A DNA stretch of 64,000 nucleotides from Kryptolebias marmoratus. Taxonomy: Eukaryota; Chordata; Actinopteri; Cyprinodontiformes; Rivulidae. The stretch covers positions 16,273,507 to 16,337,506 of the forward strand of contig NC_051437.1 of assembly GCF_001649575.2 (NCBI RefSeq), given 5' to 3'. Under the pieces are notes generated by a model. The model made no database searches, was not told where the DNA came from, and saw only the letters and a list, made by a program, of their open reading frames with translations. Positions 38,201-53,200 of the stretch are shown piece by piece. The position numbers were made by a program, and so were the translations under genes. Each line of letters begins with the position of its first letter. The stretch's first letter is position 1.

Positions 38201-41200
38201 AATAGAATATAATTAAAAATAAGAAATTGGAGGTGAAGAAAAGGATGGGTAATGATGACAGCTTATATTCATTGTTAATACCACATTAAATCAAAGGCAC
38301 ATATTTTCTAATGATATTTGCTACCTGCTTTGTAAGTTATTTTAATCACCTTAGCTTAGGTATATAAGGATTAGCTGTCCTTGCTCTAAACAGGTGAGAA
38401 CAAAAAGATGAGTATCATTTAAGTTTAGGAGCAGTGTCCTTAAGGGATACTTCATAGCTCTTAAGATTTTATTCCCTCTCCTTGCTGTTAGGTAAAAAAG
38501 ATGAAAGATTTTTGCCACAAGCACACTTGTTTTGATTGGTTCATAAGAATGTCGAGGAAGCCAAAAGGGGCATGAAGAAGAAGAAGAAGACGAAAACTAT
38601 CAAAGGCAGACTTTGGCTTGCTATAGCCCGCAGTTAAATGAATATGGGGGGCTATAGGAATGAATTGGAAGGGAGGGAGACAAAGTTAGACAGAGGGAGG
38701 GTAGACAGGGAAGTTAGAGCCCAACATCAAACAGTTTATCTCTCTACCAGTCACAACATGCCTGGACCTTGCCTCTCCTTGCGCTACTAACCAGTGTGCA
38801 AGTCCCACATCAAAAGCTGTCTCTCTCAAACCAACCGTGTTTAGGCTTAGAACCATGGTTTGTTTTTCTAAGCGCTATAAGTTGTTGCAATTATAATGTG
38901 TTTACCTTAGCCCGCTATGCTCCATCTCACTAAACCGTCTAGACAGCAGTGGATGTCAAAAATGTACTTTTCCGAGCCTTGGAACATCATCATCATCCCA
39001 GCACATCTCCAGAAATGGTCAGCCAGCAACAAAACTTGGCTTTAGGGTAAAGACATCCTCCTTGGAAGAAGTACAAAGCAACAGAATGTCTCCATAAAGT
39101 GTCAGAACTTCAGTGCAGCAGAGACATAGAAAGATCAATAGGGCTGTAAAACATTGGGAGGATTGTCTGTGGAAGCACTGCAGGTGTAGCTTAATGTAAG
39201 ACTCCGTTTCCCATTTTCCCAGTGCAGCTTCAATGTTCAGCTTCACCCTGTACTGTGTGGTTCCTATTATTACATCAAGAACAGCAGAAGTACCTGGCGT
39301 CGCGCCCCTGTCGCGCGGCCTCCTGCCGGGGCGTGTGGGGCCCTCGCTGTCGGGGGCTGGGCGCTCGGTGTGTGTCGGCTCGGCCTGGTGCCTGCGCGGT
39401 GGGGCTCGGGTCCTCTGGTCCTGGTGGGCCTTGGCCTGGGTTGGTGTGCGCNNNNNNNNNNNNNNNNNNNNNNNNNNNNNNNNNNNNNNNNNNNNNNNNN
39501 NNNNNNNNNNNNNNNNNNNNNNNNNNNNNNNNNNNNNNNNNNNNNNNNNNNNNNNNNNNNNNNNNNNNNNNNNNNNNNNNNNNNNNNNNNNNNNNNNNNN
39601 NNNNNNNNNNNNNNNNNNNNNNNNNNNNNNNNNNNNNNNNNNNNNNNNNNNNNNNNNNNNNNNNNNNNNNNNNNNNNNNNNNNNNNNNNNNNNNNNNNNN
39701 NNNNNNNNNNNNNNNNNNNNNNNNNNNNNNNNNNNNNNNNNNNNNNNNNNNNNNNNNNNNNNNNNNNNNNNNNNNNNNNNNNNNNNNNNNNNNNNNNNNN
39801 NNNNNNNNNNNNNNNNNNNNNNNNNNNNNNNNNNNNNNNNNNNNNNNNNNNNNNNNNNNNNNNNNNNNNNNNNNNNNNNNNNNNNNNNNNNNNNNNNNNN
39901 NNNNNNNNNNNNNNNNNNNNNNNNNNNNNNNNNNNNNNNNNNNNNNNNNNNNNNNNNNNNNNNNNNNNNNNNNNNNNNNNNNNNNNNNNNNNNNNNNNNN
40001 NNNNNNNNNNNNNNNNNNNNNNNNNNNNNNNNNNNNNNNNNNNNNNNNNNNNNNNNNNNNNNNNNNNNNNNNNNNNNNNNNNNNNNNNNNNNNNNNNNNN
40101 NNNNNNNTATATATATATATATATGTGTATATAATAAACACTCCACTTGATAATCACTAGAATAAATAGTTTTCAATAATGGTGTGGAGAGGATGGCTGT
40201 AAGGGGAGAAGGGAGGCCAAAAAAAAAAAAAAAAAAAAAAAGAACAGCAGAAGTTCGTAACTGCTATTTTGCAAACCACAATAAATCAAAGTCTTGAATT
40301 CAATATTCAGATCTTAAAATATGGCCAGTTTTCTGTGCTCAGCGTCATCCTGTTGGTCAAACACAGTCGGACTGGGACTCGGAGTGAGCTGAGCGGTTAA
40401 CCAGCCTTTTTTACCTTCATCATCATTAGCTCATGCCTCACAGGCTGCAGCTGCAAGAATTAGTAAAGAAAACAGCGGACTGTTCAAACACCAAAAGCAG
40501 ACAGACGCGCGCACACACATTTGCAGCATTCAGGGGAAAAATAATCATGTGAAGACTGACATACACACATTCACACCCTCGGGGCAAATTTGCAGGCAGC
40601 TTTTATAAAACAGAGACTTAGCTAAATTCTGCTGAACGGTCAGATCAAATATTGGCAAAGTTACTGGGGAATGTCTTCAAAAGGTTTGCGAATTTATGTC
40701 TTTCATCAGCCCTGTGAGAATGAAATTACTTTTTTCTTTGTGAAGCACCAACCAAATAGTTTTTGTTCGGCACATAGCAAAGAAGTCAAGGAACAGTTCC
40801 TATTCTGTCCTTGATATGTCAAAATGAAAAACTTGTAACTAACTATATAAAAACAACTTATAAAGCTAACCAACTTGCCACATCTACATGTATTTGAGCA
40901 TTTGGAAAACATCATCTTCTCATCTTGTTCCACCATAGTTGTCTTAGTAACTGTTTTAAATGAAGTTATTCTGGCAGTAGTTGTGTTAACATATTACTAC
41001 TACTACTATAAAGTGGAACTTGCAGTTCAGTAAATAGCCATAGTAGAATGAGTTGCAGTAGCGTCAGTACTTCAAAGTGATGACTACATTGTATTTACAG
41101 ACATTTTGCTAGCACTTCTGATATCAGTGGTTGCTCAATTGTGAGAGTAAAGTGGAGAATGTACTCAACTGTTGACGGTGTGAGCGAATTGTTACAAGAA

Positions 41201-44200
41201 CATAGCAAAGCAGCTGCTTAAATCAGTGGTAGCATTTATATCAACAGTAGGCATCATCACTAAGAAAACAAAATTGCTACACAGCAGGAACTTAAGAAGA
41301 GGTCATACAAGAAGTACCTTTTTATACACAAACCTAACTCTAAAACTTATTTATTTATTAAACTTATCTGTTTTACTTTGAGGCATTCTAATTGTGTTAT
41401 AATTCTCAAAAATATACCACTTTGAATTTTGCTCAGCTGCACAGATGGCTGTTGAAACTAATATGTGTGCAGACTCGTCCTCGCTGCTCTTCCTGCTTTA
41501 TCATTTAAGACGGCATCAGACAAGTTACAGGAATCAAGATGTGCTCAAACAGCTGAAACAACTATTGTGGTGATGTTTTGCTCACAACGTTGATACCATT
41601 TTCTGTCTACACATCGGTGAAATGGAACTGTAGGCTGACTGAACTTTTAAAAGGACAACTACCTGTCTGCATGAGACCAAATTTGGACTCACAAAGAATG
41701 GATATTTTTTAGTGAGCATGTTTTTCGCTTCCTAGTGGATACTGTTTAGCTCTCGAATATCATTAGCCAAACACTATAGCTCCTCCATAATGTGCCTTGG
41801 CAAAGGCTTGCTTCTACGAGTGTGTTGCTCCTGCTGAGCTGTCCAGCTGAAGTCATGGGGGGAAGAAAGCAGCAACTTGGAAGCAGAGCACATGACCTAC
41901 CCAGCAAATACTTGAAGGACCATATATTCACTCTCCAAGTGACTATTGGATTCCCTTTTGTTCCTCTTTTGTACAGCCATCCCGGGATCTACTAGCTTAT
42001 TGCTGCAGGCAATAAGCTTGGTAGGGGAGATCAGAGGCAGGCCAGAACCATCAACCTCATCTCTGAGGTCTGTGTGTATCAGCAGTTCAGGAAATGGCTG
42101 TTTCTTGTCATGTGTAAATTGTGATAACGGGGGGTTCATAAACTGAGTGTGAGTTGAATGATTTTGTACTCACAGTTCTGATAACAGGTGCAGTCGGTGG
42201 AAGGCTCTGGGCTGGATCTCACTGATGTTGTTCATACTCAGGTCCCTGGAGAAACAAAATGGAAAGCATCAGTGCATACCTTATTGTTGTCTTTGAAAGT
42301 AGTCAGGATGTGAAATAACAAATGTTTATAATGTGTTTTTTCACTTGGCAATCAATCACCAAAAGCAGGGAGCAAAGGCGGAGGGAGTTTAGAGGGTTAG
42401 GTATCGAGGTGGGAGGACAAAGGGTGAACAGGGAGATGCAGAAGAGAATTTTCCCCAATGAATCATAGTTGGGCAGCTGTAATTTCCTCCTCATCCCATG
42501 GACTCTTTCTCTTTTCCAGATGTCTCACTCTACTTTCTTTCACATCTGACCCCTCGGGCTCCCCTCATATCTACCCGTCTCTTTCTCCTTCCCCCCCTCT
42601 CCGTTCTTTCTCTCCTTTTTAGTCCCTTGCTCAGGTTTCTCCGGAGTTCAGCACCTTCCCTCTTTGTTCAGCACTCGAACAGACACACTCCATTTCTATG
42701 CCTGCCTGACACGTACGCTGACGTGAGAGTGTGTGCTGCGTGATGAGTGTTGATGCAGCTGCGTTTCGGTGAAAGAGGAAGAGGTGAAGCATGCGCACGC
42801 ACATCCTTGTGACACGTACACAAGATTTTAACACTTCAAGACTTATGAGTCAGTCTTTGGTAGAAAACATATATAACCTTGTGGCCCCAGTCATGTAAGG
42901 TCATCTCTTTGATAAACACAATGAAAGCAAGGAGGTGTTACGTCATCCTTTCTTTGCTTTCACAGTCCTTGGGGTCTTGCATGAGTCTTCAGCAGCGAGG
43001 CTCGTCAGTGCGTGTGTGCCTGCATGTGTATATGACAATAACCATTGCTCATAAAGCCAGACCACCGGGCTAGCAAGTGTAAACTGTGCTCTCAGAAGCC
43101 CTTCGCAGTTGGAAGTTTTGACACACTGGCTGTTTGTTTGTCCAGTCAGCCAGGCTGACAGGGGGGCTGAATGGATCTGTCCTCAGGCGTGATCTATATC
43201 CAGCTTCAAGAGAAGTCTGGAAAAAAACTGTATAACAACACTCGGCTTTAAACATTTGGATATTTTACTTGCCGATCATAATTAGTAGATGAGACAAGTT
43301 GGGTATACTAAGAGTTTGGGATCCTGTCAAAGATAACATTTAACATCAGACGATGGGATGTGGACTTCAGCAGCCACTTGGAGGGAGGAGATGTGATCTC
43401 ACCAAATGATGAGCATGCAGTCTTGTTTCTTTCCACCATGAAATTTTGCAGGTCAGATAATTATGTATCATTTTCACAGCATCTGCTGGTATTTATTAAT
43501 TTCCTTTGAAAACCTAATAATGGCATGTTAGTTTCCTTGGATGGGAATTTCCTGTTTTAAATGCCACGGGTTTTGGACCTGACTGCAGAGAGGGGGATGT
43601 TTTCATTCTTGTTGAAGAGAAAATAGTTGATACTTTAATTTGATTTAGGGAAAAAATATCTTTAAGTTTTATAATGTTTGTATGATATTATTATAACTCA
43701 CTTAATCTTAGCAGTTACTTGTGTATCATTTCTGACATTCCTAAAGTGTCTCCCCAAATATTTTGCAAATACACCAAAAGAGGCTGCTTTATGCACATTT
43801 ATTCTACAGAGCATGGTAATGTACATTGACAGCTAGTTGTAATATGCCGTTGAGCTGGACTGGCACAATAAAAAGAAGAGGAAATGATGGAGACAGCAAA
43901 GCACCGTAAATAATTCAGGTACAAAAACATTCAATAAAGATTCTGCAAATGTTTATGGAGAAACAGGATATTTATTTGACATGTTTGTGTAACCCAAACT
44001 GCATTTGCTTACAATGAAAACCAGGCATCTTGAAATACTGCCTCAATAGATGTCGTTTGAAAGTCTCTCATCTTTTCCAGTTTTCATTTTATACAAAATG
44101 TGATGCAGTTTATGAACAAAAATTCAAAGCGTTGAGTGGATGGAATAAATGCAAGTAAAAAACGCATTCTAGATTATGTAAATGAAAGTAATTTATTAAA

Positions 44201-47200
44201 TGCTGGCTTCTAATATGCAAAAAATCATGATTTTTACTGATTGTAGCTTAATTTAAACTGCACCAATAAATCATAATTGTTTAAGTAACTTTGCTGCTAT
44301 AATCCACAAAAATGGAATGATGATGCTAAGACAGTAATATAACATTTATCATTAACATTTATCCCCTGGAAAGTATTGACTTTGTTGGTATGTTTGAACT
44401 CCAAACAGTTGATCCTTTTTTAATCTCATGAGTCACCATCTTTAATCTTAGATTCAGAAGCTTCAGACAAGTACTAAATACCATAGAGACTATGTGAAGT
44501 AATAAATAAATATTAAATTTATCTGAACCTCTGACTTCTAGGGTCAAATATTCTCACTGCTAAACTCGGTGACATCAGTAATTCAAGATCTGAGGAGCGC
44601 TTTACGACTTTCAGAGATTATAGCATGCTAGCATGCTAAAATTTTAAAGGTTTTACATGATTTGTTAGCACTCAGTGTATGTGTTGGTGATGACTCTCAG
44701 CTACTGCCACACCAAATTTTAGCTCAACAGCTGTAAAACTGTATGCTTAGACTAATAGCTGTGGTGGCCATCTTGAGTGTGAGTGTTTCCAAAAGTCAAT
44801 CACTTGTCGCTGTACATCCAATGATTACTTTTTGAGAGTTTCAATGAAATCCATCGGCTGGCTCATGAAATATTTTGCTGACAGACAGACAAGCGGTCAC
44901 TTGCACACACACACACGGGCAGTTACATGATTGTCTGCCTTTCATGGCAGTGGGCAATGAAAAACATACATAGACCTGTATAGACAAAATTGTAGCGACC
45001 ATCACTTGTCCCCTAAAGTATTCAGTTGTATGGTCTGATTTGCTTCAGCTGGGTGTATATTCAGCGAGTTCTCAAATATCATGTAACTATTTATTTTTGC
45101 AAGGAAGGCCTGTTCAAAAAAAGACCACAGTGATGTTTGAGACTGGTGAGCAAACGCAGGTAGAACATTTATTACTACAATGTGGGCAACACAAACCTCT
45201 GATGCCAAGAATATAATATCTATTGATATTTTGTTCAATAAATGAATTTTATTTATTTTTTTTATTTGTGGTATTGTTCCTCAACAATAAGTTCTACGGT
45301 GTATATTTGCAAAATTATCAAAAAAATTCAGCAATTTACATGTGATGTACTTGTTGTTTTTATCACTATATGTTCTATTTATTCTGTTTCTGAGGCAGTC
45401 TGCCTGTTTTTTTGAGTGCAATACAGCAAGTGTAACATATTAGGCCTGAGATGAATAGAAGTGACAGTAAAGTTGCCATGGAGATTACACAGCAAGGAGT
45501 AATACCACACCAGATGACATAATTAGGACTGTGTGACATCATGTACAACACCAAAAAGGTGTGTGGCCTCATGAACAATACACATACACACCTTAATCCT
45601 ATTCATCGTCTGTGCAGCAATTATCCGTCGAGGAGAGTATTTATTGGAACATTCTGGGGGGATCATTAAAGCCGAGCAGCACACGGGCACACTCATGGAG
45701 ACACATGTACGCAGTCAGCTTCTGGGGATGCGCCCACAGATGGAGACAACTCTCCATTATCTGGTCCTGATTAAAGAAGCCATAAACAAACGTTGTGTGA
45801 AGTCCATAACAGCGGCCTCTCTCAGGCAGAATAAACACACGGCAATGGGGAGAGAGAAAATGTTTAAAAATAAAGACGCTCGCCGGTGAGTCATGGGAAA
45901 AGGTTGAACGCAGCTCAGCTCGGCTGTGGACTCCAACAAGCTCATTGGGAAGCTAGAGAGAGACATTTCTGCTGTGCAGGCCAAGGCCTCCGCTGACAAC
46001 TTGACGTATCGTTGGAAGGCACTGTGCTATGGCTTGTTTTTAAAATCAAATAACAGCTGTAGCTTTTTTAAACCATGATAATTATGATTGATGACTACCA
46101 CATGTGAATTGTGTCGGCTGGCGCTGTGACGTGCAGATATTTTCAGCGCAAACAAACGGCCGCAAAACAAAATGAGAAAAAGGGTGAGCTGTGTGTTGGA
46201 GTTTCACAACTAGGACCGAGGTTTCTGGATTCCCATTTTATGGTGTGTGTGTGTGTGTTTGTGTGAGACAGTGAACAAGAGGGAGACTGAGTGCAAAGAT
46301 GTGTGTCAGTATCTGTACTGTATGTGCCATGCAATATTTTTTTCCATTTATAGGTGGCTGTGGTGTGTGTGGTAAGATGTCTGTCGCTCATTTTCACACC
46401 CCTATTGTTTCCCAGTGAGCCTGCAGACATGGTGGGTACAGTCACCGTCGCGCTTTCACCACATCATACATGGGCAGCGCTGCTGGGGCATAGAAATAGA
46501 TTACTCTGTGTGTGCGCGTGCGTGTGTGTGTGTGAGAGAGAGAGACAAAATAGAAGCATATGTGGTTGCTTTTCTTTATTTTTTGTACAAGTCTTCAGTA
46601 GGCAACTGTTCGGCCCTTTCTTGGCTATCAGAGTGTCAAGAAAGCTGTCTGGTGTTGCTTGTGGGACAACACATCTGTCAGCTGACGGAGGCTCATGAGA
46701 CATCGCCTTCACTTAGATTTCCTTTTTTTGGCGAATGACGAACTCAAGCCTCCTCGGCTGTGTTTAAAACGGGGCAAGCAGACTGATGCTCATCAACAAA
46801 CACACTCCGACATGTGCCTCTGGACTGGTCCTTTTATCTCTCGTGTTCTGCAGTCATTCTGCAGAATGACTGACAAAGTCTGAGTGATGTTTTTTTTTTT
46901 TCTTTCCCTTGAGAGGAATTATATTTTATTTGTGAATGCTTTTAGTTTTTTCTTTTTTTTTTTCTTTTCTTGTGTGTGTTTTAGCACAGTAGCATGTGAG
47001 AAATTGAGGCCAGCATTGCAGCATTTTCAGGAGAAGATAAAATATTTTGTCATATTTCCACTTCCATTCGGCCAAAATTTCATGATTTTGCACTTACACA
47101 ATGTCCTTTGATAGATTGGTTAGTCTGTCTTCTCCAAAGCATGCATGTGTACACTTGTGTGCATAAGAATGTAAGAAAGGAAGGTTTGGCCTGGGAAGAA

Positions 47201-50200
47201 AGGTAAAACAGTGGATATTTGACTGCTTTATGCTGTGATTGATAGAGTATCCATGGCAAGGAGCTGCTCTTAAGGGAGGAACAAGTATGAAAAAGCTGAG
47301 GAACATTTCCATTCATCAGCCTTGGCCCTTTCAGTTGCTCTTTCTACCACTCAATCTCAAACAGTCATTCTTTCCCCTCGACATCTCTGTTTTAAATTTC
47401 AGTTGGAGCATGGGGTTACACAGTCCTGTAGTTACAATGCTGCGATTTATCAAATTTCCTTTTTGGCGTCAACAGAACTACTGAAGTATGTTATCACCTC
47501 TGTGATCAAAGGCAGTGTGTGTGTGTGGGTGTGAATGTGCCCCTAGCTCTATTGTTGCGAGTTTCAAACTGGAAGTCTTTCTGACAAGAACTGGTGATTT
47601 AGCGCAGCAAAACAACTCGCCACATCATATGAGAAACGCCCGTTCACGTCGGGAGATACGCGCACGCACACAGACACGCAGTCGCGCTACATCCAAAGGC
47701 AGCCATACACACTCCAGGCTCTGGTTGTATTTTGTGGGTTCGACAACGGACCACCCTGGTGACTGAATACACCCTTAGACTGGGACAGATACCATCAGGA
47801 GACAGGTGTTTGTTATTCTGGCATTAGTGATGAAATGCGTCAGTCAGACAAAGCTGAGCGGAAGATAATTTCACTTTGGCAAAATACATTTTCCCCAAAT
47901 AAAAATGCGAGCACGTAAATAGTGTGGAGAAGCTTTATTTGATGTTCAGTTTTTTGTTTTTTTTTTCATTTCTGAACAGTTCGTGAGCTTCCCTGCTGTC
48001 AAATCTCAACACGTATCCTTTGCTTGTTGAGTGTAATTTTTCATTGTGCAGGGAAATCCAGAGGGCTCGAATTTAACGTCAGATGAATACCGTCGACAAA
48101 TCTTCTAAACTGGCTGTTTTAGTCATGGAATGTATCATTGCAGTAATCCAGAAAATTGAGAGGGTTTTCTGCAGGTGGGGTGAGGGTCGACGACTGTGTC
48201 TGATGATTATCATTGCCAAAGTTATACTTATATTACACATCCAGCAAAATCTACAGTGTCAAAATAACACTAAAGAGTGTCTATATGTGGCTACTCTTTT
48301 GAGTGTTAACATTGGCAAAGTGACAGTTTTTAACACTTTACACTTGATGTGTTAGTTTTGATAGAATAAGTGTTGGTATAACTTTAACTTTTGCTGATTT
48401 GTTCTCACACTGGTACAGTCACTCAGGCAAATGTCTTGGGCCGCTTCACAAATTTGCCAGACTTTTTTGTTACAAAAATAACACTGTGGACTTATATGCA
48501 CACTATCTAGTGTTACTTTAACCCTGGCAGGTGTGCTGTGTGGCCAAACAACTACACTTTATGAATAAATCCCATTTTCTACAGTTACCCCTGCTCCCCA
48601 GTGCTGCTCGCACACCTGGATAATGTCTTCTATTCTTCTGCAGTAGATCAGCACCTTCTGAATTAGGTACTCCACACATTCAGGCTGTGAATCAAATACA
48701 CAAAGCTGCAGCTGCAGTGACAGAGCAGACATCCATACTGGGTGTAACTCAGACCTACAAGACCCTAACGTATTTGTGGAAGCAAGGAGTAAAACATATG
48801 ATTATCCCAAGCCGTTATGTTTTCCAACATCTAACCAAACAGGAACAATAAAACAAGCTGTAAAAAATCAAGTAATCCAAGTAATCTGGAAGACTGAAAG
48901 AAACACTTGCATAGTTGTAAGTTTGGGGTTTTATTCCCTCATCGCTCTTTGAATTTTCAAATACCGCTATTGTAGGTTTATAAAAGTCCTCACTCAACAA
49001 GTGGATGATGTGAGAATATGCTAAAAAAAAAAATTGCCCTGAAGGGGTCGATATGTGAGAGGCTGTCAGTGAGATACTGCTTGGCTTGTTGCTCAAGCAT
49101 AAACCTGCAAACAGCAAATAAATAAAATGCTTGTAAACCCTTTTCCATGGCCCACAGGGGCGTGTTTTTCATGACACTCAACCAATTTCAAAGAAGCACA
49201 ACCAAAGGTCTTTCCTCTCACTTGTGTCTCTCTCTTTCTTCTTGCCTCCTTTTAAATCCCATTCTCCATTCCTCAGGTGGAGACATTTACCAGACAAACA
49301 GGTAATAATGGCAGTAAGCTCCTTGGCTGTCTTTCACTGTAATTATGACAATAATGTCTTCAGTTGGATTCAGTCTGATCCTCTCCGCTTAGCTCTTTGA
49401 AACAGTTAAGGCACAATGAAAGAGAATCAATTATTCCACACAATGCAACTGGTAGTCACTGCTTGGGTGCTGCCTTTAAGAGGGTCTAAATGGTTGTGTG
49501 CATATTACGTGCATGTGTGTGCGTGTGCATGTGTAAAAGAGAGCAATGTGTGTTTGTGTGTGTGTGAGCATTGTGTGCAAGGGTGAGGTCTAAGTGCGTT
49601 TGCTTTTTCCTATTTGAATAGAGTGACTGCTCTGGCATTCAGCTTCTCTCCTGGTCACACATGAGCTTGCACACACACACAAACAGACACACACATACAC
49701 ACACATATGCACGGTCACAAAAAGTCAGGAAGGAGGGCACAATGCTGTCCTCCCTCCTCCTTTCTCTGAAGATGTGTGTTTTTTTTCTGCCTCTCTCCCA
49801 GACTTCCTGGGAGGGGTACACTGGCCTTTGTGTCCAAATGCACTCTCTCTTTATCTTTCCCTCTCTTGTTCTCTTTTTCTCTCATTCATGGCACACAAAG
49901 AGCAAGGGAGAGGGCGAGGAGAAGTCTTTCACCTGGACAAGAAGAGATGTGGGGAGGACTCGGCTACAAAACGTGCAGAGGAACGGAGAGGGAGTGGAGG
50001 GGAGGGGAGGGGGAGGGGGGGGGCAGAAAATGGAGATGCCTCCTTGTTTTGTGCTCTTCTCTGCTTGCTGCGGTTTAGGGGAGAATGGCAGGCGGATGTC
50101 TGGGTGGAGAGAGCGGCTGTTTAGTCTGAGGCCATGTCATGGGAAACATACTCATGCCCTCTGGGACTTATTCATACCCTGGTATACTGCACACACACAC

Positions 50201-53200
50201 ATGCGCACGTGCACGTCCACACTCCATGTCCGCTCTGTGTCCTCCCACACACACCCTGTCATGAGACAGAGGGGAGGGGGGTGAAAGGTCAAGCACTTCA
50301 GTAATGGAACAGGAAGTGTCGGAACAGTCGGCGCTACACAACATACAACTGCCTCCAACATGTGGACAGGACTGACAGGCAGCTGTTGTGAGCGGGCCTT
50401 AGCCCTGAAAGGCAGGAAGGCATGTGTAGCCCTGCCCACTAATCTGTTGTTCTGGCACGTATAGTTCGTCTGGTTCTAATATGTCTGTGACATAACATTT
50501 TTTCCTAAATTAAAGCTAAGATTAAATCATATTAAGAACAGAGCACACGTCAATGAAATCTGTTCAAATAACACTAAAGATGTGTGGAAACAATTACAAA
50601 TTTCACCACTTTTCCACAAATCTTGAAAGGGTATCTCTGTCAGAGGACGGATTTTTTTCTCCTTTGTGCTGATTCAAGGCAGATTCTTAGCTGTGAATAC
50701 AACAGTAAAGGAAACCTGATGAGTATTAGTGTCAGGCTCTATTATGACTTCATTTGGTTGAATGGCAGAAACAGGAGGACACTGCATCTAGTTAGAAAAT
50801 CGCTCAAATCCCATTGCTGGCTCCCTCTTCATTTGCTCTCACATTCTCTATATATTTTACCATTACCAATGGATAACCTCTAGAACTGAACTTTGATCGG
50901 CACTTGACAAAATCTAACCCCCTTCCAGTGAAGCCATGCGGCTGCTGTTGGTTTAAAGAGATTTAGTTTGGCCTCCTGCCATGCATGTAAAAAGTCCAGA
51001 TTTCCTCTTTTATTCCTTCGCAGACGTGTAATAGAGACGTGAGTTAGGTTTGGCTGCAGTTGCAGGGGCCCTGCAGTGGCAAAAGTTCCTCTTTTTACCA
51101 TTTTAAACAGATGAAGAATTCACCTGTGAAGTTTCTGAAAAAAAAAAAGCTCTCAGCAACAAATATAGAAAGATTTACTGAAATGTTTTATAAAAAAAAA
51201 AAAGATTTCAGACAGTCTTTGTAATTAAATGTACATGTAATCATGTAAGGTTTTAAAGGATTGATAATTGGCATAAATAGTTAGTTAATAAATTGTGACT
51301 AGATTAACTCGATAGAAAGCCTGGCTACAGCTTTTAAAGTTTTCCTAATGGTGCTGCATTTATGTCATGAATACTTGTGTGTATTTTTGTGTTATGGGTA
51401 CCTTTAACTAACTTTTATCCTAGGAGTTTATGCAGCTGAACTGTTCCTCATCACTGATCTGCGGGAGGCGTTGATGCATCTTAAAGTGTCTGTTTGCTTG
51501 GTTATGTGCGATCATGAGGCACGCATTCAGGCTTGTGCAACATTTTTATCTATGTGAAATGTGCGCCATAGGGTCCTGTGGGTGCATGCATGTGCATGTG
51601 TGTGTGAACATTGTTGCAAAGGGCATTAAGTATCATTAGCTCTTATCAGTCATCACCTGCAGACTGCCAGTCCCACATGAGCCACTTTACCTTGGCCTGA
51701 CCAACAATTTCACAGAGACAGACAGAGACAGACAAATCTGAAGTACAGGGGGAACTCAGGAACCTACTGCATGTCTTACACACACTGCTGTCAACACTCA
51801 TGTAAGCATTCTCCTTTATGCGTCAAGACAATTTCCAAATAATTGCTCTAATGCATTTTCTACTTTGACAAAGCTGATGTGCATATACTGACAGTAATAA
51901 CAATCTGCAAAGCCACTAATTATGGATGAACATATATCATTAAAGGAGATGTTTGCACATGTGTCAGGGCAGTTAGGGACATTTGCTGTAGCTTGTCCCT
52001 GGATAGGACAATGCCTTCTCTGTAGTGAAAAAAAGGGAGCGCTTTTCCATTTGCACATGTACACACACACATACATGCACGCACGCACACAAACATTCCC
52101 ATGAATTCTCAGGATTGGAAAGGGCCCGAATAGGAATCTGGGCCATGCAGGCAATCAGAATCCTCTCTGTCACAAAGAGCACATTCCTACTCCCCTGTTT
52201 CACATTTGCGTCATACTACCGTCACTTAAAACATACAAATTCAGTCAGCAGGGACCGGTCTTGACACCAGACTTTGTTGTTCTTCGTACACACATGTGCA
52301 GATAAACTCCAAACACATTCTCCAGTGATCTCTACCCCCTCCACCCTGGTCCCCTTCAAGATCTTGTGTCATGGTTGCTTTCTGCTTCTTTCTAAAGGAC
52401 AGGATATGGACCAGTAGAGCACACTATAGCCACAGTGTCTTCTCCGGCTGCTGCTCCTAAGGGAAATGTCATTGTTCCCATTGTTGTCCTGTACCTGCCT
52501 ACCTGCCGTCTGTCCCCGAGCGCCATTTAAAAGCCTCCCAGGCAGCTCTCAGGAAACCACAAACCAGTGCACTATCCTGCACTAACTGCCTTTGCCCTCT
52601 CTCCAACACCCCTCTCTGTTGTAAATATATCTTTTGTGGCAAGCGGAAGTTTTCCTGCTAGTGTTCATCGCTGGGCCTCCAGGGACTCTAGGAGAAAGCT
52701 GAGAAATTGAGACTTTGGAGTAAACACTTTAAGTTTGTGTGAAGGAGGGAAAGAACAAAGGAGGGAATGAAAGGCTGGAAGGCATAAAGGAAAGACTGGA
52801 GAAATAGCGTGTGCTTCCTCCTGCAACTTTTTCAGCTGAACAGATTAACCGTAATGGTGGATGCCACTGATATGGGCCTCAGAAGTGCCTGGCAGTTTCT
52901 TGGCCCAAAGCCAAAGCAGCTCCTCCCCCCCCAACTGACATGAAAACATTTGCAACATTTGACTTCAGCGCGCACCCTTTACTCTTCTTATTCCGCTTCC
53001 TTGAAGCCGCGTGCGTTCAGTTGGATTTTCAGTAATCACACATGCACGCTCTCTCCATCACGGCCAGCATCAACACCTGCTCTGGAGGCACACACACACA
53101 CACATTCACACAGGAGCCATATGGATTCCTCTTCAATCTGAAGGAGACTGGATGAAACAGGTGAGGAAAGGAGAATAGGTATGGGTGGGGAGTGGGGGTG

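Noticed and set aside
39019..40176. Long open frames spanning the gap at 39452-40107 on both strands
   Set aside because: They are open only because N codons cannot be stops; the real flanks are repeat-like.
49661..50284. 207-codon plus-strand open frame
   Set aside because: Built from CA repeats and a G-rich tract inside lgr6 intron 1, with no recognisable domain and no splice support.
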